From: Schistosoma haematobium
Taxonomy: Eukaryota; Platyhelminthes; Trematoda; Strigeidida; Schistosomatidae
Length of the DNA: 64,000 nucleotides
Direction of reading: 5' to 3'
Assembly: GCF_000699445.3 (NCBI RefSeq)
Contig: NC_067195.1
Location: 85,198,569 to 85,262,568, forward strand
The notes under the pieces were generated by a model that was given only the letters and a program-made list of their open reading frames with translations, did not search any database and was not told the origin of the DNA. Positions within the stretch are counted from its first letter, which is position 1. Every line of letters begins with the position of its first letter. The translations under genes and the position numbers were made by a program. This document shows, in pieces, positions 54,157 to 62,886 of this stretch.

Positions 54157-54781
54157 TTACACATTCAACTTTAAATCGTCTACCATCCAATTCATCATCA
54201 TCTTCAATTATTGGTAATCTAACTGAACCAAGTAGTTTAGGTAGTTCAACAACAAGTCGTGACAGTTCATTAACTGTTGTTTCATCATCATACAATGGTT
54301 GCAGCAGCAGTAGTGGTGGTGGTGTTGGTATCGGCTATGGTCTCGTCGGCCCTAGTATCGGTGGATATACATCATTAAATAATACTGCTGGTCATGATGA
54401 GTCAGCATTTACAGAACAACAACAACAAACTCAACATCAGTCTTCAATATCATCATCATGTTATTACGAGACATCTACAAATGGATCACTTTCACCAGCG
54501 TCTAGTCTATCATCTATGATATCGGCTACATGTGTTCCATCCCATTCGTTAACATCCAGTATTTCAAATTCTATAAATAATAATAATTCTACATCATTAT
54601 GCAATAATAATAGCACATCAATTGCACAAGGTTGTCTACGAGCATTAAGATCTGGTGAAACAGTATTTCGTGCATCAACGAATACTTCAACTGGTACATT
54701 GAATTCACGAAGAAAAGTTAGTACATCTTCAAGAACAAATACTCCAATGTTGTTGACAGATGAAAGATCAACAAATCCAAG
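54157..54781 (+). CDS. TNK2: ACK/TNK2-like kinase, exon 10: Ser-rich tail
   Basis: Acceptor TTATTAAG, phase 1; 625 nt; donor GTAAAT, phase 2. It encodes VTHSTLNRLPSNSSSSSIIG, many Ser/Thr, a Gly-rich patch (SSGGGVGIGYGLVGPSIGGY), a short Gln run (EQQQQTQHQ), Asn/Ser repeats, then a more ordered end (GCLRALRSGETVFRAS and RRKVSTSSRTNTPMLLTDER). The last part has several potential basic-directed phosphorylation sites (RRKVSTSS). The weak acceptor is a caution, but phase and composition agree with the neighbours. Confidence 0.78.
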
Positions 54782-54899
54782 GTAAATACACAGTTTTACT
54801 TTAGTTTTTTTTGTAAATTTATGCTTGTGTATATGTTAGTTTTTTTCCTTTTTTTCTCTCTCGATGGACCTGTCATTCACTGAGAGGATGAGATGTAAA

Positions 54900-55110
54900 C
54901 CAACTGTGTGTCATTACAAGTTGAAGTTAAGTATTCGCTCTCGAAACTGAAGATTCTGGGTTCTAATCACACGCGCGGGATCGTATATACTCACTTCTAA
55001 GGAGTCACATACTAAGACGAAACGGCCGTCCATTGCTTCCAGGTTTACAATGAAAGTCTAACATTGGTCGATTCATGATCTCAATCAAAACTCAACAATC
55101 TCCACAACCC
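54900..55110 (+). mobile_element. Decayed Sm-alpha-type SINE
   Basis: ATTCGCTCTCGAAACTGAAG (head remnant), GGGTTCTAATCACACGCG (B box), CTAAGGA in place of CTGAGGA (inactive), GAAACGGCCGTCC, and a 3' end shared with 59440-59490 (TGATCTCAATCAAAACTCAA). Confidence 0.7.
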
Positions 55111-55229
55111 TAAACTGATCATTCTTTCTTCTTGAATCATATTGTTTATCCCCAATTTTTTTCTCCTATCAATAATCTTCTGTTAATATTTCTACTGCTA
55201 TTTGTCTTGATGATTTCTTATCACTATGT

Positions 55230-55795
55230 TGACATGCTGTGTCGGCTGAAAACACTGTTTGACATAGGTTTAGTGCTAGGTGACAACCATTAGCAATATG
55301 TACCTGCAAATTTGCAGGGATTGATGTTCCCTGTAAGGTTTGTTCTCCATACAACTTGATCGGCAGAAAACATCAACAGGAAATATCAGTTCCCTTGGGA
55401 TTTCAGTCACACCTTGCTGATGAGGTTTAATTAGCACGAGACCTTTGTCTAGGGCTTCCCTCTCAACTACCTCCAACAATATAACATAAAATGGATCATT
55501 TATAAATACTCTCTGGCTCTTAGATGGTGGTTGGAGGCAGTCAACAGGAAGCCCTGGACCCGGGTTCCGTGCTACTTGGCACTCGTCAGCAAGGTATACC
55601 TGCAATCTTGAGGGAACTGGTGCTCCCTGACGGATTTGACCCCATGTCACCCAGCTTCACAGTCAGAGACGTTACTATTAGGCTATCCGGGCCGTGACCG
55701 ACCTCCTGTAGGAATGAGATGTGATTACAACTGATTGATCCCCACCCAGTGATCAAGCAATTGTGACTCTCTGGCTCTGTTAGTTTCATTTACAT
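55230..55795. mobile_element. Cluster of CTCGTCAGC-type SINE-like repeats
   Basis: Three pieces: a diverged plus copy at about 55236-55335, a minus copy at about 55360-55460 and a good plus copy at about 55520-55790 (GGTTGGAGGCAGTCAACAGG, ACTCGTCAGCAAGGTATACC, CAGCTTCACAGTCAGAGACG, tail TTGATCCCCACCCAGTGATC). The minus ORFs crossing them (55169-55789) are not genes. Confidence 0.65.
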
Positions 55796-55830
55796 CAGAA
55801 TTATTTATTTCCTTTTTTTTCTTATTGCAG

Positions 55831-56165
55831 AATCAAAAATTTATCACCAACTGTAACATTAGTTAACTTATCAACAAAAAATTCTACTGATGATGCTATT
55901 TCTTCATCAAGTTTATTAAGAAAGAAATCCAACTTATTATTTAATCGTGATATATATCAGTCATCATCATCAACTGAACGAAGTCCAAATCATCATTTAA
56001 CTAATTCTACTAATATAACAACTAGCATTGATACCAGTCATACATTACAACAACATAAAACTTTAAATCGTGTAGATCTATCACATTCATCATCATCTTC
56101 ATCGTCAATATCACCACTATCTACACCATTCTTGGGTGAATCAACGGTACAGTGTTCTCAAACAA
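55831..56165 (+). CDS. TNK2: ACK/TNK2-like kinase, exon 11: Ser-rich tail
   Basis: Strong acceptor (T run, TTATTGCAG), phase 2; 335 nt; donor GTATGT, phase 1. It encodes IKNLSPTVTLVNLSTKNSTD, SSSLLRKKSNLLFNRDIYQS, then Ser-rich sequence ending SISPLSTPFLGESTVQCSQT. The SPLSTPF segment is the only Pro-containing motif cluster of this exon. Its 3' neighbour is an RTE insertion starting about 80 bp downstream. Confidence 0.8.
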
Positions 56166-56244
56166 GTATGTTTTGTCGTTTTCAATATTCTTCATTACCA
56201 TTATTATTTTCTTGTCAATAATATAGAATTTAGTATGTACTAAG

Positions 56245-57330
56245 GTGATTTTCGGACATTGATCTCCTACCAGGAGGTCCACTTATCGACTTAAAGTACA
56301 CAGATGACATAGTCTTGTTTGGTGAAGACGCTGATAAAATATAGTCTTTTGGTAGCACTGAGCAACAATGCCAAGATGTTCGGGATGCGTTTCTCCCCCT
56401 CTAAATGGAAGTTGTTGCTTCAGGACTGATCTGCGTCAACACCTGAACTAAAGATAGAGAATGAATTAGTCGAACGCGTTGACAACTTCACTTATCTTGG
56501 AAGTCTGATCAGCCCTAATGGGTTGGTATCGGACGAAATCTCAGCACGGATTCGAAAAGCTCGATTGGCTTTTGCCAACTTACGTCACCTATGGCGAAGG
56601 CGAGATATCCGTCTATCAATAAAAGGACGAGTATACTGCGCGGCAGTCCGTTCTGTTTTAATTTACGGCAGCGAAACATGGCCATTAAGAGTAGAAGACA
56701 CTCGTAAGCTATTAGTATTTGACCACAGATGCCTTAGAAATATTGCTGGCGTCTGCTGGGATCACCAGATAAGTAATAGTGAGGTTAGACGCAGGGTATT
56801 AGGGAATGATGGTAAATCAGTTGATGAGGTTATGAATCTTCATCGACTGAGATGGTTGGGCCACGTGTTACGTATGCCTGAACACCGATTACCACGACGT
56901 GCAATGCTATCCGGTATTGGAAATGGTTGGAAGAAAGTTTGGGGTGGCCAAACCAAAACGTGGCATCAGTCCACAAAATCACTAACTTCTGGTTTGAGCC
57001 ATGTTGATAGGTGCAGACTACTTGGTTGGGGTCCGTGTAACTATCGTAACCAATGGTTGGAGACTCTGGGTGACATTACTCACAGTGGTGTAGGTGTATA
57101 CACTTTCTTTCTTTAAACTATGAGATTAAAATCGCTTCATATCTTTTGTACGAACTAATTCTTTCTTCCTATACTATATCCTTATTGCGATCTTTCTTTT
57201 ATATATTATTACCATTGAAATAACTACTTCCATGAATTCGGTGTTCATGTTGTTGTGCTAATGAGGTGTAGCAACTTGGACCGATGCATATATGTGCCTG
57301 GTCCTACGTTGTAAGTGACTGACGTCTGTA
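56245..57330 (+). mobile_element. RTE LINE, RT end to 3' terminus
   Basis: Begins within the RT: DLLPGGPLIDLKYTDDIVLF at about 56265-56324, with YTDD at the catalytic site, then frame breaks. From 56523 an open frame of about 195 codons: VSDEISARIRKARLAFANLR, GRVYCAAVRSVLIYGSETWP, NLHRLRWLGHVLRMPEHRLP. The 3' UTR (GAGGTGTAGCAACTTGGACC) and the end ACGTTGTAAGTGACTGACG follow. 5'-truncated and internally broken. Confidence 0.9.
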
Positions 57331-57709
57331 GAGATTTGCTGAGTTTTTCTAATTTAAAATTTGTGTTTTGATTAAAAATCCCAAAACACTAAACCATTGT
57401 TTTGACTAAGTTAACTTCAATATGATCGTATTCTCGATGAGAATCTATGCGCTTTGAATTTAATTATATTTGTGAGATTATTAGCTCACATTATTTATGA
57501 TAGGCTTCAAACTAGACTGAAATAGTTGTACAGTTGTGTGTACTTAATATTTTCTCTTGTGGAAATTTCCCGTCTAGCTTTTGTATAGAATTCTGTTTTT
57601 CTTCATTCGGTTCGGCTTCATCTCCAAATTTTATTTAGCACTTAGAAATAAAATTCCATCTCATTTATCTCAATTAATCTATAATCATCTATATTATACA
57701 AAAAACTAA
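57331..57709. other. Intronic sequence, nothing recognised
   Basis: AT-rich spacer between two oppositely oriented RTE copies. Confidence 0.4.
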
Positions 57710-58890
57710 CAGTAAGTTAGCAACAACTTCGTACGTACGTACATCAGTTCAAGTTGCTATACCATATTAGCACAGAGATGCATTTGTCGATTCGAATCCC
57801 GTAGTGCTAGAGGTAGCAAAAGTATAGGCAGTAATCGGAAACAATAGGGTTTGAAGATGTTATTCAAGAAGTATAATACAGTGAAATAAATTTGGAAAGA
57901 GAAAAAAGAGAGGGACATGAAGAACTCAAAAGATTAGAATTTGGAAGAACACAAAGAATGGATGCACCTGCGCCATTGCAAACCATTTTGAGCCATATTA
58001 TTCAAGGTCTCTAACCATCGGTTTATATCGTCTCGCAGATCCCAATCAGGTAGTCTACACCTACCAGCATGACTCAGTCCACTTGTCAGTGACTTCATGG
58101 ATTTGTTCCATGTTTTGGTCTTTCCGTCCCTAGCTTTCTTCCAACCTACTCCTGAACCACAAAACATCGCACGTCGAGGCAGTCAGTGGTTGGGCATACG
58201 TAACACGTGTCCCGGCCATCTCAAATGATGAAGTTTCACCACTTCATCAATTGATTCGCCATCCTTACCTAGTATGCGTTTTCTAACAACTTCACTACTT
58301 ACTCCATGGTCCCAGTATATACGAGCAATGCTTCGAAGACACCTATGATCGAATACCAGTAACCTACGAATATCCTCTACTCTTACAGGCCATGTTTCAC
58401 TGCCATAAAGTAGGGCGGAACGAACTGCTGTACAGTAAACTCGTCATTTGGTTCATAGACGGATATCTCGCCTACTCCATAAATGACGCGAATTGGCAAA
58501 AGCTAGTCGGGTTGGAGAATGCTGGTCGGCGGCCTATGCTCCATTAGGAGTAACAAGCGTAAGTAAGTAAGTCGAGCCTTCTGTATCCGTGCTGAGATTT
58601 CGTCACGCACCAGACCACAAGGACTGATGAGACTTCCAAGATAAGTGAAGCGGTCGACACGCTCAAATACTTCACTCCCTATCATTAGTTCGGTTGTCGA
58701 TGCAATCCAATCCTGAAGCAACATTTTGCATTTCTGTGGAGAGAATCGCATGTTGAACATGCTTGCATTGTTGCTTAGAGTGATCAGAAGACTGCATTTT
58801 GTCAGCGTCTTCAACAAATAGAACTATTTCATCATCACATTCTAAGTCAACAAGTGAATCTCTCTGTAAAAGTTCAACTCCTGAAAATTT
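57710..58890 (-). mobile_element. RTE LINE, minus strand, RT end to 3' terminus
   Basis: Plus strand starts with the complement of the 3' end (AGCAACAACTTCGTACGTAC). ORF2 on minus includes 57934-58167 (GVGWKKARDGKTKTWNKSMK) and 58503-58817 (SNNASMFNMRFSPQKCKMLL, DRFTYLGSLISPCGLVRDEI). Upstream of that the RT reads EDADKMQ and, further on, DLECDDEIVLF, with CDDE in place of YADD. A 50-bp segment around 58505-58575 is rearranged (GTAAGTAAGTAAG motif). The 3' third is nearly identical to 51190-51715. Confidence 0.88.
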
Positions 58891-58922
58891 AAATGAAGAA
58901 CGTATTATCTCTAAAAATTAAC
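58806..58922 (+). other. Possible alternative exon antisense to the RTE (uncertain)
   Basis: A GTCAG acceptor at 58801-58805 opens a frame that fits phase 1 from exon 11 and reads SSTNRTISSSSHSKSTSESL, then CKSSTPENLNEER, ending at TAA 58920-58922. Two GT donors (58842 region GTGAAT, 58857 region GTAAAA) would return phase 1 for exon 12. But the same bases on minus encode the RT motif region of the antisense LINE, so the Ser-rich reading may be chance. Confidence 0.25.
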
Positions 58923-59214
58923 ATATGAATGTAACTCGATAACAGTTTAGTGTAGTTCTGTTTGTTAAAAGACCAGTTTGCTCTTGGCCAAACATTGGAA
59001 TGATTTAAGTTTATATCATTGAGATTATCTCAAATATAATTTCTTTGTGTTGAGTCCAGTTGTTGATAATCATTTTTGATGAATCCCTGAATAGTGTAAG
59101 ATAAGTTTACTTGTATGTGTTATTTGTTGACCGAATTTGAACTTATAAACTAATATTGATTCATCCCGTAGACAAATACACAGAATATCCTTAAATTGGT
59201 TGTCCAAAGTTAAG
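58923..59214. other. Intronic sequence, nothing recognised
   Basis: AT-rich intron without a named feature. Confidence 0.4.
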
Positions 59215-59500
59215 AAACATGGAACATTTTAGTATTTTGATTGAGATCATCAATAGACCAATGTTGCACCGTCATTGAAAACCTGGAAGCAATAGACAGC
59301 CGTTTCTTCCTAGTATGGGACTCCTCAGCAGTGCGCACCTACAATCCCGCGCGCAAGATTCAAACCCAGGATCTTCGGTCTCTTGTGTGAATGCTTAACC
59401 AATAGACCACTGAAACGGCATCCAGGTTTTCATTGGTGGTCTAACATTTATTGATTCATGATCTCAATCAAGACTCAACAATCTCCATACGGATAATCCT
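59215..59500 (-). mobile_element. Sm-alpha-type SINE, minus, with a 3' end in inverted orientation
   Basis: Minus copy from ACCGTCATTGAAAACCTGGA through the head complement (TTAACCAATAGACCACTGAA). From about 59420 a plus 3' end follows (GGCATCCAGGTTTTCATTGG). The core has CTGAGGA (59322-59328 on +) and GAAA (59303-59306), but stem II is closed by a G-A mismatch. Confidence 0.75.
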
Positions 59501-60294
59501 AGTGTTTCTTAATTTATTGTAGGAATTACACATCAAATGGTTACCGTAAAGCTTAGTATCGTATGAATGAGAAACTTAGGGTACTTTTTAGTGAATAACA
59601 GATCGAATTTATATATATATTTATATATATAATCTCATATGAAAGTGTCTTTATATCTAAATCACTCAACGTATCAAAATAGACATGAGATATGGTTCGT
59701 GTACTTCGATTTGATGAGTTGGTTGGAATCACCAGTCTCTATTCAAAGTGTAATTCAAAGATGTCTACATCAACTAGTCACTGATAAGTCTTGCAAATTG
59801 GACGCTATATTCGTTTCCTAAGCTATTCTGTAATCCCCAAGCTAGAACTATACAGCGACCTGAACACAGGAGAGAAGGTGCAAAGTATGCGTGAAGTACT
59901 TTACTCCAAAGGTTCATTTTAATACAGAAAATATAGGGTTTTTATAATATTTTTAGATGTCCTTGAGTTGCTTGAAGATTCTGAAATGCTACTAGACATA
60001 ATAGCAGTATAGCAATCAGTCAGTCAGAACCTCTACATGTGACGTTTCACTTCCTTGATGTTTCTGGCTAAAACTTCTAGTGAACGCTGATTGGATAAAG
60101 TGCTTCTTAGCGTTTCCTGATCTTTGCTTGTCTTTTGCGAGAAAATTTCTGGATCACCCAACAGCCACTTATTTAGTATTTTTGCGATTCGGCTCAACTA
60201 TCATTCACTCTTTTACTTCTTGGTCATATTTTTCCAATTTGAATAAAGCTACTGAAAACTTATGCCTATTTATTGACAAGTAAACAGGGACATT
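59501..60294. other. Intronic sequence, mostly unassigned
   Basis: Two forward ORFs (59639-59821, 60080-60283) lack splice context and family features. A short CAGTCAGTCAGAACC stretch near 60018 recalls RTE ends. Confidence 0.4.
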
Positions 60295-60625
60295 TGTTTA
60301 CTTATTTAAACACATAGGGATTGGTACAAGGAGGCACCAAATATATATGCGCCACATAAGCTATTCGATTTGAGTTGGGCCTATGATAGTGCCCGCGTGC
60401 CCAGACCGAATCAGGTGGTTTACTTAGGGGTCACACCCGAAGCCTTCGACCTAAAGGTCTAATCCATAAGGTAGTAGAGCAACGTAAGGAGATGCAGTCG
60501 TATGGTAGCCGGTCGCCAAAATTGGGTTCATACGCCATTTGTTTCCTTAGGATCCTGGAGCACATATGCACCATTGGTTTGGAATGAGGGTTTTCCAAGT
60601 CCCCCTAGGTGAACCCCTTAATTCC
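60295..60625 (-). mobile_element. SR2-derived short retroposon, 5'-truncated, minus strand
   Basis: TTTACTTATTTAAACACATA, GGCACCAAATATATATGCGC and the body to TTTTCCAAGTCCCCCTAGGT match 26643-26970. It stops there. Confidence 0.75.
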
Positions 60626-60837
60626 CTAGTTTAATAAAACTTTACAAAAATGTACATTCCTCAGAATCGTATAAACTATGTTATATTTAAACTCAGTGAT
60701 CTAAATATATCGTATCATATTGGAATAAAACACTAGTTCAATGCATTCTAATATCCTCAACAGTTTTACACATTATGTTGTCAGTTTGTAATAAAGATGG
60801 TGAGACTATAATCTATGAACGAAACAACCAAATTTAG

Positions 60838-61092
60838 AATAACAGATCTTGGATTTTGGCGCGAAATTCATTCATCCATTTGGTGTTAAATAAAGTTTTG
60901 GTATTATAGCTGATGTCAGTTTGTGATGAAACCCTTTGATCTAATTCCTAGTTCTAACTATCAACTGTAAATCATAATCTATATCTTTCACATAGATTTA
61001 TAACCCCTATTTTGCAATGGTAAGTTGTTGAACACTCTCAAAGTCACTTTGGAGTTGCTCAAAGGTCGTCCATAAATTATAGTCTCACCATA
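60838..61092 (+). repeat. Unclassified repeat, copy 2 of 2
   Basis: Partner of 28960-29212: GGATTTTGGCGCGAAATTCA, AACTATCAACTGTAAATCAT, CATAAATTATAGTCTCACC. It ends 65 bp before an exon. Confidence 0.65.
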
Positions 61093-61157
61093 AAGATTAC
61101 TATCAAATTATTTATTGTTTTTTTTTCTAAATGGAATCTTTTTCTTTGATCTATTAG

Positions 61158-61385
61158 ATAATGTTCAATCGAAATTGAGTCACCCAACAACACCAGAAAT
61201 AGACACGACAACACCATTAAATGAAAATGATGGTAATGTGTCCAGTATGGATTTAAACAGTGTAATGGCATCATTTTTAAGCAAGGATTTTGGTAGTTTT
61301 CTTGATAATGATACAAATCTATGTAACACGAATGGTATCAATGGTGATGATAGTACTGGTCGTTTCCAATTGAATAAAAGTCATG
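61158..61385 (+). CDS. TNK2: ACK/TNK2-like kinase, exon 12: tail
   Basis: Acceptor GATCTATTAG, phase 1, matching exon 11 directly. It encodes NVQSKLSHPTTPEIDTTTPL, NENDGNVSSMDLNSVMASFL, SKDFGSFLDNDTNLC and ends SHG before a strong GTAAGT donor, phase 1. SMDLNSVMASFLSKDFGSFL looks like a short amphipathic helix in an otherwise disordered region. No domain recognised. Confidence 0.8.
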
Positions 61386-62084
61386 GTAAGTCGTCAGTAA
61401 GTGTTTAATTATCTGCATGTTTGTTTGGTATGAATCTTAAGCAACTACATCATTTAACATTATGTTTATTGTGATGAGTTTTTTTATTACTGACTGATGA
61501 TGTCTGTTATCTAGGTGTTGTTTTAATCATGAGGAATCACATACTACTTTAACTGATCAATAGAGCAAACTAATTGAAGTTTTAAATGTAACCCCACTAC
61601 ATGTGCTAACTTACTGGTGTAAATGTAACAAGCTAGCTGAGAGGTCTAAAAATTGTGGGTTCCATCTCTGACATTGGGATTTAGGATTGGTACTGTTAAG
61701 ATATCCTATGGTTAAACGAAATAGTCAGTCAGTAACAACGTAGAACTTCGTACGTACGTACATCAGTTCGAGTTGCCACACCACATTAGCACAGAGATGC
61801 AGTTGTCGACTCAAATCACGTAGTGGTAGAGGGGAAATAAGTACTCCCTGGATATTTTTTCTACTGTTTAACTGAAGTTTCCCTCTTTAGTAACGACTGA
61901 AGATCTTCAGTAATGAAATGACCTAACTTGAAATGCACAATCTTGTACTGGTACTTTTTGATGTTTTGAATTAAATAATCTTCAAATACCATTGCATACT
62001 AATACTCTTTCATGATGAATTTTCATTTCTTTTCTCCTTAATTTAACACACATTTACATTCGTATGTTATTTTCATTTTAACAG
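61386..62084. mobile_element. Intron with RTE 3' end and tRNA-like SINE fossil
   Basis: At about 61575-61700 a tRNA-like remnant (AGCTAGCTGAGAGGTCTAAA, GTGGGTTCCATCTC). At about 61722-61835 the complement of an RTE 3' end (CAGTCAGTAACAACGTAGAA, CGTACGTACGTACATCAG, CACCACATTAGCACAGAGAT). Confidence 0.65.
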
Positions 62085-62152
62085 TTCCATCGAGTTATCA
62101 ATCCAATTTGTCGAAATCACCATTCAAATCACCTTTATCTAGATTACCACCG
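62085..62152 (+). CDS. TNK2: ACK/TNK2-like kinase, exon 13: last exon in window
   Basis: Acceptor TTTTAACAG, phase 1; encodes VPSSYQSNLSKSPFKSPLSR then LPP; ends before GTATGT at 62153, phase 0. SPFKSPLSRLPP is a Ser/Pro-rich stretch with possible SH3-ligand character. The gene must continue past the BEL/Pao insertion, which begins 90 bp downstream in the next intron. Confidence 0.78.
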
Positions 62153-62242
62153 GTATGTGAAAATTTATTTGTGATTTTCCCTACTGATTTAAATCCTTCA
62201 ACAATTGATGATTTGACTTTTATAAAGGTTTTTATTTCCCTC

Positions 62243-62755
62243 TGTTAATTCTATCGAAGCGTCGAAGTAACCCCGATTGAGATACGCGCAAAATCGAAGT
62301 TCCCAAACAACGATTTGTCTACAAAGGCGGTTCTCAACTTGTGAGGTGTCTAGGCGTTTAAACGCGTCGTTCAAGAATGAAAATAGTAAAGGCTTCGATA
62401 GTCCAAAGACAGCCGATAGCTGTGTCTAAATTTGATAACAGTTTATGAACAACCGAAACTCGAACCAAGAGCAAACAATATGGAAACTGTTGCGTTTAAA
62501 CAAATGCATAAAACTGTGGATAACCGTTACAGCAATTAAATTACAGTGATTATAATGATAAATACAATGATAAGTAAAATAAACGTTAGAGATATATGTG
62601 AACATTTCAGAATGTTACAGTACAACCTGAGTTACAACATGATTGTGAAAATTGTTGGGCATACAACTGCTTACTGAATATAAATAAGTAGTATAAACCA
62701 ACATACAAAAGAGTAGGAAAGGAATGAGCGGGAACAATGTAAAACAAACTTAACA
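62243..62755 (-). mobile_element. 3' LTR of a BEL/Pao retrotransposon, minus strand
   Basis: A 513-bp unit that on minus begins TGTTAAGTTTG and ends AGAATTAACA: TG...CA termini with a short inverted TGTTAA/TTAACA. It directly follows (on minus) a G-rich polypurine tract and the integrase gene. Boundaries are inferred from these signals; the other LTR is outside the window, so the target duplication cannot be checked. Confidence 0.75.
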
Positions 62756-62768
62756 CCGCCCCCCAAAG
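62756..62768 (-). other. Polypurine tract of the BEL/Pao element
   Basis: On minus CTTTGGGGGGCGG immediately before the LTR start TGTTAAG, the position of the plus-strand primer in LTR elements. Confidence 0.7.
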
Positions 62769-62886
62769 ACAGCATATCTTTCCTTACTTTCGCTGATTAG
62801 GTATTAACGTAAAACGTTCAGAGGTGAAAATGGTACAATTTACTCTAGCCACAGTCACTCCGAAAGGTCTCTCTATCCTCTACTGT

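Larger units (their letters stand above)
3584..62152 (+). other. TNK2: ACK/TNK2-type tyrosine kinase gene, traced part (13 exons)
   Basis: Thirteen exons were joined by eye using AG acceptors, GT donors and codon phase. Every junction keeps the frame, giving 1146 codons in the window. Domain order is kinase C-lobe, SH3, CRIB, long low-complexity tail, which is the ACK (TNK2) order. The 5' part (any SAM domain, kinase N-lobe, HRD loop) and the 3' end are outside. Introns range from about 0.7 to 11 kb and are full of retroposons. The product would be a cytosolic, Cdc42-GTP-binding tyrosine kinase. Exon joins are inference; transcript reads would settle them. Confidence 0.85.
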
